This document shows positions 34,658 through 42,651 of a stretch of DNA of 64,000 bases, piece after piece. Every line of letters starts with the position of its first letter. Positions within the stretch are counted from its first letter, which is position 1. This DNA comes from Haloferax gibbonsii ATCC 33959 (lineage in GTDB: Archaea; Halobacteriota; Halobacteria; Halobacteriales; Haloferacaceae): the NCBI RefSeq assembly GCF_000336775.1, contig NZ_AOLJ01000024.1:1-64000 (forward strand). The letters are read 5' to 3'. Both the position numbers and the translations under genes were made by a program. The notes under the pieces were generated by a model that saw nothing but the letters and a program-made list of their open reading frames with translations, did not search any database and was not told the origin of the DNA.

Positions 34658-35431
34658 ATGAGCTGGGACACCCTCCGACTCGACTGGGACGGCGACGTGG
34701 CGACCATCACCATCGACCGCCCCGAGCAGATGAACGCGCTCAACGCGGACACGCTCGACGCGCTCGAAGACGCGCTCGACGAGGCCGAAGACGGCGGCGC
34801 GCGGGTGGTCGTCCTCACCGGCGCGGGCGAGAAGGCGTTCATCGCGGGCGCGGACATCGGCTACATGAAGGACATCGGGTCGCCCGCCGCGCAGGCGTAC
34901 GCCGAGCAGGGTCACCGCATCGCGACGCGCTTGGAGGAGTTCCCCGCGCCGACCATCGCGGCCATCAACGGCTACGCCTTCGGCGGCGGCATGGAGTTCG
35001 CGCTGGCGTGCGACCTCCGGGTCGCCTCCGAGCGCGCGCTGCTCGGTCAGACCGAAATCGACCTCGGCATCATGCCCGGGTGGGGCGGGAGCGTCCGCCT
35101 GCCGGCGCTCGTCGGCGACGAAGTCGCCCGTCGACTCATCTTCTTCGGCGAGCGCATCGACGCCAGCGACGCCCACGAGTACGGCATCGTCGGCGAGGTC
35201 GTGGCCCACGACCAACTCGACTCGCACGTCGAGGACCTCGCCGCGGACCTCGCGTCGAAGCCGCGACACGCCCTCGCGGGCGCGAAAGCCGCCATCAACA
35301 TGTCCCACGACGCCCCGCGGGACGCCGCGCTCGACTTCGAGGCCCGCGTCTGGAGCGGCCTGTTCGGCACCCACGACCAGCGCGAAGGGATGGACGCCTT
35401 CCTCGACAAGCGCGACCCCGACTTCGAGTAG
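34658..35431 (+). CDS. Enoyl-CoA hydratase
   Basis: 257 residues of the crotonase fold, from the ATG at 34658. It adds water to trans-2-enoyl-CoA in beta-oxidation. The oxyanion segment KAFIAGADIGYM and both catalytic glutamates are present: the first in FGGGMEFALACD and the second in LLGQTEIDLGIMPGWGG. The C-terminal helical part is normal. It is a single-gene unit in this window, but acyl-CoA dehydrogenases (1965 and 46484) and acyl-CoA ligases (42652 and 44729) lie within about 33 kb and could serve the same pathway. Confidence 0.93.
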   Translation: MSWDTLRLDWDGDVATITIDRPEQMNALNADTLDALEDALDEAEDGGARVVVLTGAGEKAFIAGADIGYMKDIGSPAAQAYAEQGHRIATRLEEFPAPTIAAINGYAFGGGMEFALACDLRVASERALLGQTEIDLGIMPGWGGSVRLPALVGDEVARRLIFFGERIDASDAHEYGIVGEVVAHDQLDSHVEDLAADLASKPRHALAGAKAAINMSHDAPRDAALDFEARVWSGLFGTHDQREGMDAFLDKRDPDFE

Positions 35432-35554
35432 GAAACCGACGGGAAGCCCCGTTTCGACGGCGCAATCGGTCAATTAGCTTCGTCCGTACTCAGTGATACC
35501 CGTGCTAGCACGGCTCCTACAACTGCTAAGGCGCTGCATGTATAATGAATAATC

Positions 35555-35812
35555 GTGCAAGATTCCATCACGCTCGGCCGCGTCGAATCCCTCCTCGAAG
35601 ACCTCTCGTACCCGGTCTCGCGCCGGGACGCCGCGGCCTCCCTCGACGGTGTGACGGTGCTCATGGCCGACGGGAACGCCGACCTCGGCGAGTTGGTCGG
35701 GAACTGCCTCACGGCCGAGTTCGCCGACGCGAAGGACCTGTACTACGAACTGAACAACGCGATGCCGATCGAGGCGCTCGGCGAGCCGGGGCAGTCCGAC
35801 GGCGACGCCTGA
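35555..35812 (+). CDS. DUF5789-like small protein
   Basis: 85 residues, GTG start at 35555. The sequence (ITLGRVESLLEDLSYPVSRRDAAASLDGVTVLMADGNADLGELVGN) matches the pattern of haloarchaeal DUF5789 proteins: a short helix, then alternating strands ending in EALGEPGQSDGD. No catalytic residues can be pointed to; a regulatory or adaptor role is plausible. An AT-rich promoter-like stretch lies just upstream, and a T6 run at 35833-35838 follows the stop codon. Confidence 0.72.
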   Translation: MQDSITLGRVESLLEDLSYPVSRRDAAASLDGVTVLMADGNADLGELVGNCLTAEFADAKDLYYELNNAMPIEALGEPGQSDGDA

Positions 35813-35832
35813 GCCGCCCGTTCGACACCGGC

Positions 35833-35838
35833 TTTTTT
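35833..35838 (+). terminator. T-tract terminator after the DUF5789-like gene
   Basis: A run of six T residues lies 20 bases after the stop codon of the small gene, upstream of the promoter for transcription factor S. Haloarchaeal transcripts commonly end at such tracts. Confidence 0.5.
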
Positions 35839-35905
35839 AGCGCTCACCCCGCGAGCGGGGCGCAATCCTGACGCTTAAGTCCCTCAAGCGGTAGGACGTA
35901 CTATC

Positions 35906-36226
35906 ATGGAGTTTTGCGACGACTGCGGGTCCCTGATGACGCCGCAAGACGGCGTCTGGGTCTGTCCGAACGGCCACGAGAAAGCGCGCGACAGCGAAAA
36001 GGAAAAATCGATGGTCACGACCGAGGGCCAAGAGTCCAGCGAGGTCGTCGACATGTCCGACGTGGACAACGCCGACATCGGCCCGACGACGAAGACCATC
36101 TGCCCGAAGTGCGGCCACGACGTGGCGCGCTACGAGATGAAGCAGATCCGCTCGGCCGACGAGTCCGAGACGCGTTTCTTCACCTGCGTCGAGTGCGACC
36201 ACAAGTGGCGCGAAGACGACCACTGA
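35906..36226 (+). CDS. Transcription factor S (TFS, archaeal TFIIS homologue)
   Basis: 106 residues. It stimulates RNA cleavage by backtracked archaeal RNA polymerase. The N-terminal zinc ribbon is MEFCDDCGSLMTPQDGVWVCPNGH (CxxC and CxxH). The C-terminal ribbon has CPKCGHDVARYEMKQIRSADESETRFFTCVECDHKW, in which the acidic tip R-S-A-D-E enters the polymerase channel and the four cysteines bind zinc. Length and motifs are complete. The gene is monocistronic; TATA-like AT-rich bases lie about 30 bases upstream (near 35875). Confidence 0.95.
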   Translation: MEFCDDCGSLMTPQDGVWVCPNGHEKARDSEKEKSMVTTEGQESSEVVDMSDVDNADIGPTTKTICPKCGHDVARYEMKQIRSADESETRFFTCVECDHKWREDDH

Positions 36227-36266
36227 GCGACTCGCCTTTTTCAGCCCTCCGTCCGTAACGCGGGGT

Positions 36267-36887
36267 ATGTCCGACGCGCTCGCCCCGCCGACGCTCCCGC
36301 CGCTCGAGGGGTGGGTCCGCGTCGACGACGCGACCGACCGGCCGTTCGAACTCGGTCCCGTCAGCGTCGTCGCCCGAACCGTCGTCTACGAGGACGCCAC
36401 CATCCGCGAGCGCGTCCCGGCGACCGCCGACGGCCCGTGGCGCTTCCTGTTCGCCAGCCGCCTCGAAATTCGGCCGCACACGCCGCCGTCGAAGGCGCTG
36501 ACGAAACTGGTCGGCAAGCGCGCGAGCGCCGGTTTCGAATCCCGCCTCGGAGCGCGCGGCTTCTCGGACGTTCGGCGCGTCGAGTCGCGGACGCTTCGGG
36601 TTCGAGTCGGTGGCGGCGACGAGACTGGTTCCGCCGGCGACGGCGGGACCGAAGCCGAGGCCGACGTGGTCCGGTACGCCGCGACCGTCGAACTCGCGGG
36701 GGTCGAACTCGCGGCCGACGCCTACCTCGCGGTGACGCCGGTCGACGGCGAGTTCCTCCTGACCGGCGGCGCGTACCCCCGCGAGGTCCGCGGCGGCGAC
36801 GCGGAGACGGCGGCGGCGCTCCGCGAGGTAATCGAGCCGGAGCGGTTCAGAGAAGAGCTGTTTCGCGTGATTCGCCGCGTCGGGTGA
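36267..36887 (+). CDS. Hypothetical protein (beta-rich, conserved in style)
   Basis: 206 residues from the ATG at 36267. No family was recognised. The sequence alternates strands (FELGPVSVVARTVVYEDATIRERV; WRFLFASRLEIRP; RRVESRTLRVRVGG; VVRYAATVELAGVELAADAYLAV) and ends in a helix (ETAAALREVIEPERFREELFRVIRRVG), suggesting a compact alpha/beta cytosolic domain. There is a Gly/Asp-rich linker at about residues 113-128. It begins 40 bases after transcription factor S and may share its transcript. Confidence 0.7.
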   Translation: MSDALAPPTLPPLEGWVRVDDATDRPFELGPVSVVARTVVYEDATIRERVPATADGPWRFLFASRLEIRPHTPPSKALTKLVGKRASAGFESRLGARGFSDVRRVESRTLRVRVGGGDETGSAGDGGTEAEADVVRYAATVELAGVELAADAYLAVTPVDGEFLLTGGAYPREVRGGDAETAAALREVIEPERFREELFRVIRRVG

Positions 36888-36938
36888 GGCGACGCCGACG
36901 GACCGAAAGCGGGGCTGGCCCGGCGGCGTCGGCGTCGT

Positions 36939-37664
36939 TCACTCGTTGCGGGCGAAGACGAGGTAGCCGGTGTGGCCGACGCCGGCGGTCGAGGGGCGCG
37001 ACCCGCGGTCGTTGAAGTCCATGTGCCGCTGAATCGTCTCGAACGTCTCCACGTCCGACAGGCCCGCCTCTCTTGCGGCTTCGACGGCCGCGCGCGTGCC
37101 CTCCACGAACGGGGAGTAGACGGCGACGTAGCCGCCGGTCACGAGGAGGTCCGGCGCGTGTCGGACGACCTCGGGCGCGTTCTCGGTGTCGAGGGTGAGC
37201 ACGTCGAACGCCGACGCCGCGAGGTCGTCGACCTCGTCTGTGATGTCGCCGGTGCGAACGTCGACGCGCTCTTCCACGCCGGCGAGTCGCATGTTCTCGC
37301 GGGCGACGTCGGCGAACTCGGCGTCGCGTTCGAACGTCGTCACGTCGACGCCGAGGCGACCGAGGTACGCCGAGAGGACGCCCGTGCCGGTGCCCGCGTC
37401 GAGGACGCGCTCGCCGGCCGCGACGCCGGTGTGGCCGACGATGAGGCCGATGTCGCGCGGCATCATCGGCGCGCCGGTGCGCTCGAAGTGGTTGAAGAGG
37501 TCCGGGCCGCGCGGCTCGCGGACGAGGAACTCCTCGCCGATGTGGGTTTCGAGCGTCTGGCCGGCTTCGACGTCCTCGGGGACGGTGAGCATCCCGAGGT
37601 CGGTGTGCAGCTCGTCGCCGGGCGCCCGGAGGTACTCCCGGTCGCCGTGGACGAGGAGTATCAC
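36939..37664 (-). CDS. trmI: tRNA (adenine-N1)-methyltransferase TrmI
   Basis: 241 residues, GTG start overlapping the upstream NAC stop (GTGA). It methylates N1 of adenine 58 (and in archaea position 57) in the tRNA T-loop. The N-terminal barrel runs to [41 protein letters not shown]. The Rossmann motif I is [19 protein letters not shown], and motif IV is [15 protein letters not shown]. The C-terminal [26 protein letters not shown] is diagnostic of TrmI. Coupling with NAC, a ribosome-associated chaperone, makes a translation-linked operon. Confidence 0.93.
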   Translation of the reverse strand: MILLVHGDREYLRAPGDELHTDLGMLTVPEDVEAGQTLETHIGEEFLVREPRGPDLFNHFERTGAPMMPRDIGLIVGHTGVAAGERVLDAGTGTGVLSAYLGRLGVDVTTFERDAEFADVARENMRLAGVEERVDVRTGDITDEVDDLAASAFDVLTLDTENAPEVVRHAPDLLVTGGYVAVYSPFVEGTRAAVEAAREAGLSDVETFETIQRHMDFNDRGSRPSTAGVGHTGYLVFARNE

Positions 37665-38035
37665 TCCAGTCGCGAGATGGCCGCGGCGAGGTCGCCGTCT
37701 TCGGCCTCCAGCGCTTCGCGGGCCTCGTCTTCGGGGACGCCGGCGCGCTGGGCCACGATGGCCACGTCGTCTGCCGGGATGGCGTCGGCGGCCTGCGCGG
37801 CCTCGTCGTCGCCGTCGTCACCGGCACCGAGTTCGCGCGTCTCGGGCTCGCCGACGATTTGGTAGGTCTCCTGGCCCTGCGCGTCCATGCGCGTGACCTG
37901 CGCGTCAGAGAAGACGAGTTCCTCGTCGGCCGTCTTGATGACGACTTCCTCGGCATCGAGCTCCGTCACGTCGATGCCCATCTGCTTCATCATTTGCTGC
38001 ATTTTGCGTGGGTTCATCCCGCCGCCTCCAAACAT
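37661..38035 (-). CDS. nac: Nascent polypeptide-associated complex (archaeal alpha-NAC)
   Basis: 124 residues from the ATG at 38033-38035 ([22 protein letters not shown]), the conserved archaeal start; an upstream ATG at 38060-38062 adds nine residues. The NAC beta-domain is [40 protein letters not shown], and the C-terminal UBA-like helix set is [36 protein letters not shown]. It binds nascent chains at the ribosome exit. It is coupled by a 4-base overlap to trmI, a pairing I consider typical of haloarchaea. Confidence 0.93.
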   Translation of the reverse strand: MFGGGGMNPRKMQQMMKQMGIDVTELDAEEVVIKTADEELVFSDAQVTRMDAQGQETYQIVGEPETRELGAGDDGDDEAAQAADAIPADDVAIVAQRAGVPEDEAREALEAEDGDLAAAISRLE

Positions 38036-38117
38036 ACCCGAAGGGTCGGGGTGAGCGCTCAAAAGCGTGGCGAACGTCGGTGCGCGGCGGGGCGAGCCCG
38101 GGCCGACGCTCGCTGGC

Positions 38118-38786
38118 TCACTCGACCCGCGTGCTGACCGCGAGACCGCTCCCGACCGGGAGGACGATGGTCTCGTACCGCGGGTCGGCCCGCACCGCGT
38201 CGAGGAACGCCGCGATGCCGCGGGTGTCGGCGTCGGCCCCGTCGAGCGCCTCAGCCTGCCCCTCGCTCCAGTCGGTGAGCGCGCCGAAGTCGACGGGGCC
38301 GCGCATCACGTTGTCGGCGACGACGACGCCGCCTTCCGTGACGCGGTCGGCGACGAGGTCGAACGCCTCGGCGTAGCGGTGTTTCTGGTGGTCCAAGAGC
38401 ACGAGGTCGAACTCGCCGTCGACGCCCTCGAACAGGTCGAGCGCGTCGCCTTCGAGGAAGGTCGTCCGGTCGGCGAGGCCGGCGCGGTCGAGAAAGTCCC
38501 GCGCCATGTCGAGTTCGTGGGCGTCGTGTTCCGTCAGGTAGAGCTCGCCGTCGTCCGCCATCCCCTCGGCGAACCACGTCGCGGAGTAGCCGAAGCCGGA
38601 GCCGAACTCGAACAGCCGCTCCGCGTCCGCGAGGTGCGCGAGGACGCGGAGGACGCCGCCCGCTTCGGGGCCGATAATCGGGAAACCGTGCTCATCGGCG
38701 TACGCGGCCATCTCGGCCTGCACCGCGTCGTGTTCGGGCGCGGTCGCCGCGAGGAACCGCCGCGTCTCGTCGGTCAGGATGTCCAT
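38118..38786 (-). CDS. O-methyltransferase family protein (SAM-dependent)
   Basis: 222 residues from the ATG at 38784-38786. Motif I is [19 protein letters not shown]. The catechol-O-methyltransferase-like core continues [43 protein letters not shown] and [20 protein letters not shown], with metal-binding-type Asp (LLDHQK) and [10 protein letters not shown]. Metal-dependent methylation of a hydroxyl on a small molecule is likely; the substrate is unknown. The N-terminus [20 protein letters not shown] fits the family start. It is divergent from methylmalonyl-CoA mutase. Confidence 0.87.
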   Translation of the reverse strand: MDILTDETRRFLAATAPEHDAVQAEMAAYADEHGFPIIGPEAGGVLRVLAHLADAERLFEFGSGFGYSATWFAEGMADDGELYLTEHDAHELDMARDFLDRAGLADRTTFLEGDALDLFEGVDGEFDLVLLDHQKHRYAEAFDLVADRVTEGGVVVADNVMRGPVDFGALTDWSEGQAEALDGADADTRGIAAFLDAVRADPRYETIVLPVGSGLAVSTRVE

Positions 38787-38965
38787 GGCGAAGCAGGGCG
38801 CGCGAGCGACATAAAATCGGTCGCAGCGGCCGGATTCGTGGGTTCCGTCGCGGGCGCGTTTGCGCTCCGCCCTCACCGCGTCCGTCGTCTCGGTCTCACG
38901 GTCTCGCGTCCGCCCTCGTCGCGTCCGCAGTCGGCGGCAGCACCGCGATTCGCCGACCCGCGTAC

Positions 38966-38975
38966 GCTTAAGTAG
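38966..38975 (+). promoter_or_regulatory. TATA box of methylmalonyl-CoA mutase
   Basis: GCTTAAGTAG lies 22-31 bases before the ATG at 38997, predicting a nearly leaderless mRNA. Confidence 0.55.
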
Positions 38976-38996
38976 GGACAAACCACATCTTCGACC

Positions 38997-40673
38997 ATGT
39001 TTGATCCCGACGAGCTCGAAGAGATTCGGGAGGCGAAAGCCGAGTGGGAAGAGGAGACGCTGGGGCCGACCCTCGACCGCTTCGGGGAGCGAAAGGAGGA
39101 GTTCACGACGGACACGGGCGGCAACGTCGTCGAGCGGCTCTACACGCCCGACGACGCCGACGTGGACTACGACGAGGACGTGGGCTTCCCGGGCGAAAAG
39201 CCCTACACGCGCGGGGTCTATCCGACGATGCACCGCGGGCGGCTCTGGACGATGCGGCAGTACGCCGGCTTCGGGACGGCCGCCGAGACCAACGAGCGGT
39301 TCCGCTACCTCATCGACAACGGCTCGTCGGGGCTGTCGCTCGCGTTCGACCTGCCGACGCAGATGGGCTACGACTCCGACGCGATGATGGCCGCCGGCGA
39401 GGTCGGGAAGTCGGGCGTCGCCATCGACAGCCTCCACGACATGGAGACGGTGTTCGACGGCATCGACCTCGGGGAGGTCTCCACGTCGATGACCATCAAC
39501 GCCCCGGCGGCCGTGTTGCTGGCGATGTACGTCGCGCTCGGCGACAAGCAGGGCGTCCCCCGCGAGGAGCTCCGCGGCACCATCCAGAACGACATCATGA
39601 AGGAGTACATCGCGCGGAATCTCTACATCTTCCCGCCGGAGCCGTCGATGCGGCTCATCACGGACATCTTCGAGTTCTGCGCGGCGGAGACGCCGAAGTT
39701 CAACACCATCTCCATCTCCGGCTACCACATCCGCGAGGCCGGGTCGACCGCCGCCCAGGAGGTCGCGTTCACCCTCGGTAACGGCATCCAGTACGTGCAG
39801 GCCGCGGTCGACGCCGGCCTCGACGTGGACGAGTTCGCCCCCCAGTTGTCCTTCTTCTTCAACGCCCACAACAACATCCTCGAAGAGGTGTCGAAGTTCC
39901 GTGCCGCCCGGCGGATGTGGGCGAAAATCATGGAAGAGCGCTTCGGCGCGGAGAACCCGAAGTCGATGCAGTTGAAGTTCCACACCCAGACCGGCGGGTC
40001 GACGCTCACCGCCCAGCAGGTCGAGAACAACGTCGTCCGGGTCGCCTATCAGGCGCTGGCGGCCGTCCTCGGCGGCACGCAGTCGCTGCACACCAACGGG
40101 AAGGACGAGGCGCTGTCGCTGCCGACCGAGAAGTCGGTTCGGACGGCGCTCCGCACCCAGCAGATTCTCGCCCACGAGTCGGGCGCGGCGGACACCATCG
40201 ACCCGCTGGCGGGGAGCTACTACGTCGAGGCGCTGACCGACGACATCGAAGACGAGGCGTTCGACCTGCTCGACGAGGTCGACGAGCGCGGCGGCATGCT
40301 CGACGCCGTGAAGAACCAGTGGGTCCAGCGGGAGATTCAGGACGTGGCCTACGAGCGCCAACGCGAGATTGAGGAGGGCGAGCGCGTCATCGTCGGCGTC
40401 AACGAGTATCAGGTGGACGAGGAGCCGACCGTCGAGGTCCAGGAGGTCGCCGAAGAAGACGAGACCAAGCAGGTCGAGTCGCTCGAAGCCCGGAAGGACG
40501 ACCGCGACGAGGCGGCCGTCGAGGCCGCTCTGGAGGACATCCGCGCCGCCGCGAACGGCGACGAGAACCTCCTCCCGCTCATCGTCACGGCGGTCAAGGC
40601 CTACGCGACGGTCGGCGAGATATGCGGCGTCCTCCGCGAGGAGTTCGGCGAGTACGAACCCGGCATGGCCTGA
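38997..40673 (+). CDS. mcmA1: Methylmalonyl-CoA mutase, large (catalytic) subunit
   Basis: 558 residues, the length of the split archaeal large subunit that lacks the B12-binding domain. It carries the substrate barrel: [56 protein letters not shown] near residues 75-130, [23 protein letters not shown] near 240 and [41 protein letters not shown] near 325-370. It converts methylmalonyl-CoA to succinyl-CoA with a separate cobalamin-binding subunit, not found in this window. The epimerase supplying its substrate lies 1.6 kb downstream. Confidence 0.95.
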   Translation: MFDPDELEEIREAKAEWEEETLGPTLDRFGERKEEFTTDTGGNVVERLYTPDDADVDYDEDVGFPGEKPYTRGVYPTMHRGRLWTMRQYAGFGTAAETNERFRYLIDNGSSGLSLAFDLPTQMGYDSDAMMAAGEVGKSGVAIDSLHDMETVFDGIDLGEVSTSMTINAPAAVLLAMYVALGDKQGVPREELRGTIQNDIMKEYIARNLYIFPPEPSMRLITDIFEFCAAETPKFNTISISGYHIREAGSTAAQEVAFTLGNGIQYVQAAVDAGLDVDEFAPQLSFFFNAHNNILEEVSKFRAARRMWAKIMEERFGAENPKSMQLKFHTQTGGSTLTAQQVENNVVRVAYQALAAVLGGTQSLHTNGKDEALSLPTEKSVRTALRTQQILAHESGAADTIDPLAGSYYVEALTDDIEDEAFDLLDEVDERGGMLDAVKNQWVQREIQDVAYERQREIEEGERVIVGVNEYQVDEEPTVEVQEVAEEDETKQVESLEARKDDRDEAAVEAALEDIRAAANGDENLLPLIVTAVKAYATVGEICGVLREEFGEYEPGMA

Positions 40674-41009
40674 GTCGGCCCCCGAGACTCGGCGGCAACC
40701 AATGCCGGCGGTCGCGTTCCGTCTCCCTTCAGTCCGACCGCCCAGCCCGTCTCGCCCCGTGCCAACTAGTCACTCGAATTATACATTCACCCGGCTAACG
40801 AGTTTTATTATCACCCCCCGAGTGGAGACAATCGAGGCTTATGATGCCGCTTATCGTATTCTAAACCCGTCACACGCCCGGCCGCCGTCTGTCGGCGCGA
40901 GGTTCGCGCCACCAGTCGCTCGACGTTTCGAGCGGCGGCCGTCGCGTTGCGGGGCTCTTCGACCGGAGAGCCCCCGGTATCGCATCCGATTGTCCACCTC
41001 ACCAGACGA
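40674..41009. other. Intergenic region after methylmalonyl-CoA mutase
   Basis: This 336-base gap includes an AT-rich patch at about 40768-40815 with TATA-like TTTTATTAT near 40803-40811. That could drive the small membrane-protein gene at 41010 with a long leader. A very short frame (ATGATGCCGC...) at 40840 ends after seven codons. I see no conserved RNA structure and no other coding frame. Confidence 0.45.
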
Positions 41010-41294
41010 ATGTCACGAAGACGCTCCCGAGACAGTCGTACCGTCTCCGACTACCGACCCTCCCATCACCGACCCGCGCCCTCGCTCGCGACGCAGGCCG
41101 TCCTGCTCGCGTCGATGGCCGCGGTCGTCGCGGTCGTCACCTTCCCCGTGGCGTCGCTCGCGGTCGCCGTCACCGTCGCCGCCATCGTCGCCGTCGCCCG
41201 CGCCGTCGTCACCCGGGCCGACCGCTCGATGCTGACGGTCGACGTGCCCGGCGTCCCCGTCGAGGTCACGGTCGCCCGGACCGCCCGCGACTGA
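41010..41294 (+). CDS. Small membrane protein, hypothetical
   Basis: 94 residues from the ATG at 41010. A basic N-terminus (MSRRRSRDSRTVSDYRPSHHR) is followed by two closely spaced hydrophobic segments (ATQAVLLASMAAVVAVVTFPVASLAVAVTVAAIVAVARAVV) and a hydrophilic tail (LTVDVPGVPVEVTVARTARD). The positive N-terminus suggests it stays in the cytosol. No family was recognised. Codon choice is haloarchaeal, but the protein is short and low in complexity, so it could still be a chance frame. Confidence 0.5.
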   Translation: MSRRRSRDSRTVSDYRPSHHRPAPSLATQAVLLASMAAVVAVVTFPVASLAVAVTVAAIVAVARAVVTRADRSMLTVDVPGVPVEVTVARTARD

Positions 41295-41495
41295 GGACCG
41301 GCCGAACGCCGTGAGTCCCACACCGCCCCCGCTCGCGTCCCTCACACACCTCGCACGCTCCACGCCACTCACGACCACCGCACCCCTCACGGCCGTCACA
41401 CCCCTCTCGACCGTCACGACTCCCGCGTCCCGCTCTTGACGCGCGCTTCCGCGCTCATTTTCGTTCCCGCTCTCGACGCGTTTCCCGCTCTTAGG

Positions 41496-41834
41496 TCACT
41501 CACCGACCCCGGCGAGTCGGGTTCGAAGCACCCGCACGACCGCCACGACGAGCATCGCTTGGAGGTAGCCGAAGACGGCGAGCGCCGGGTAGAACGTCGC
41601 CGTCTCGCGGACGCCGAACTCGTTGGCGGCGAGCGTGTCGAAGAAGAAGGCGGCCACCAGCGCGGGGAAGTCGACGAACCAAATCTCCTTCGGCAACACG
41701 CCGAAGAAGCCGACCGCCCACGCGGCCGCGAGCACGGCGAAGACGGCGACTGTGGCCCGGTCTGTTGCGAGTCGAGCGAACCCGCGCGCGAGCCGCCGCG
41801 GGTCGCGGGCGGCGCGCCGGGACGTCGGCGTCAT
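41496..41834 (-). CDS. Small integral membrane protein
   Basis: 112 residues with two to three hydrophobic stretches: ATVAVFAVLAAAWAVGFFGVL, FVDFPALVAAFFFDTLAAN and FYPALAVFGYLQAMLVVAVVRVL. The basic N-terminus (TSRRAARDPRRLARGF) points inward. No family was recognised. It starts eight bases after the stop of the YbjQ-like gene on the same strand, so the two probably form an operon. Confidence 0.65.
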   Translation of the reverse strand: MTPTSRRAARDPRRLARGFARLATDRATVAVFAVLAAAWAVGFFGVLPKEIWFVDFPALVAAFFFDTLAANEFGVRETATFYPALAVFGYLQAMLVVAVVRVLRTRLAGVGE

Positions 41835-41841
41835 CGTCGGC

Positions 41842-42210
41842 TCACGCCACGTCGGCGTTCGACTCGGACGCCGATTCCGCGTCGGCGTCGTCGTCGCCGA
41901 CGAGTTTGACGGCGGTCCCGTAGGCCAGAATCTCGGCCGCGCCCTGCGTTACCTCGGCGGTCACGTACCGGACGCCGACGACGGCGTCGGCACCCATCGC
42001 CTCCGCCTCGGCAACCATCCGGTCTGTCGCCTCGTCTCTCGCCTCGGCCATCAGCCCGGTGTAGGACTTGAGCTCGCCGCCGACGATGTTCCGGAGCCCC
42101 TGCGTGATGTCGCGGCCGACGTTCCGAGCGCGAATCGTGTTCCCGCGGACGGCACCCAGCGTCACCTCGATGTCGCGGCCGACGACCGACTCAGTTGTAG
42201 TTACTATCAT
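41842..42210 (-). CDS. YbjQ/DUF74-family protein (heavy-metal-binding-like)
   Basis: 122 residues from the ATG at 42208-42210. The family pattern is clear: MIVTTTESVVGRDIEVTLGAVRGNTIRARNVGRDITQGLRNIVGGELKSYTGLMAEARDEATDRMVAEAEAMGADAVVGVRYVTAEV. It forms pentameric beta-rich assemblies in known structures; biochemical function is unknown despite the name. The acidic tail (DDDADAESASESNADVA) is a haloarchaeal addition. It is divergent from the epimerase with only a 54-base gap. Confidence 0.9.
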   Translation of the reverse strand: MIVTTTESVVGRDIEVTLGAVRGNTIRARNVGRDITQGLRNIVGGELKSYTGLMAEARDEATDRMVAEAEAMGADAVVGVRYVTAEVTQGAAEILAYGTAVKLVGDDDADAESASESNADVA

Positions 42211-42264
42211 GACATGAGTATCGAACCGTCTGGGTTTATCCGTTGCGCCCGACGAACTGGTGAC

Positions 42265-42648
42265 ATGCACTTCGACCACGTCGGAATCGCCACGCCCGAC
42301 GCCGCCGGGCTGGCCGCGCTGTTCGCGGAGCTGTTCGACGCGCCCGTGGCCCACGAGGAGACGTTCGACGGCATGTCGGTCGTCTTCCTCGAACTCGAAA
42401 ACGGCTACTTCGAACTGCTCGAACCCCACGAGGAGGGTGCCATCTCGAAGTTCCTCGACAAGCGCGGCGGCGGCATCCACCACGTCGCCATCGAGACCGA
42501 CGACATCGAGGCCGCGCTCCGGACCGCCGAGGCCGCCGGTGTCGACCGCATCGACGAGGAACCGCGCCCCGGCGCGTGGGGCCACGAGGTCGCCTTCCTC
42601 CATCCCAAGTCCACGGGCGGCGTCCTCGTCGAGTTCGTCTCGCACTGA
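42265..42648 (+). CDS. mce: Methylmalonyl-CoA epimerase
   Basis: 127 residues of the glyoxalase/VOC fold, converting (2S)- to (2R)-methylmalonyl-CoA. Metal-ligand positions are visible: MHFDHVGIAT (His), FLELENGYFELLEP (Glu region), GGGIHHVAIETDDIEAAL (His) and HPKSTGGVLVEFV (Glu). The stop is followed after three bases by the acyl-CoA synthetase, so they are co-transcribed. Proximity to the mutase gene supports a propionyl-CoA catabolic role. Confidence 0.93.
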   Translation: MHFDHVGIATPDAAGLAALFAELFDAPVAHEETFDGMSVVFLELENGYFELLEPHEEGAISKFLDKRGGGIHHVAIETDDIEAALRTAEAAGVDRIDEEPRPGAWGHEVAFLHPKSTGGVLVEFVSH

Positions 42649-42651
42649 GCG

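Noticed and set aside
38787-40361. Extended frame upstream of the O-methyltransferase
   Set aside because: It is antisense to methylmalonyl-CoA mutase; the methyltransferase has a normal start at 38786.
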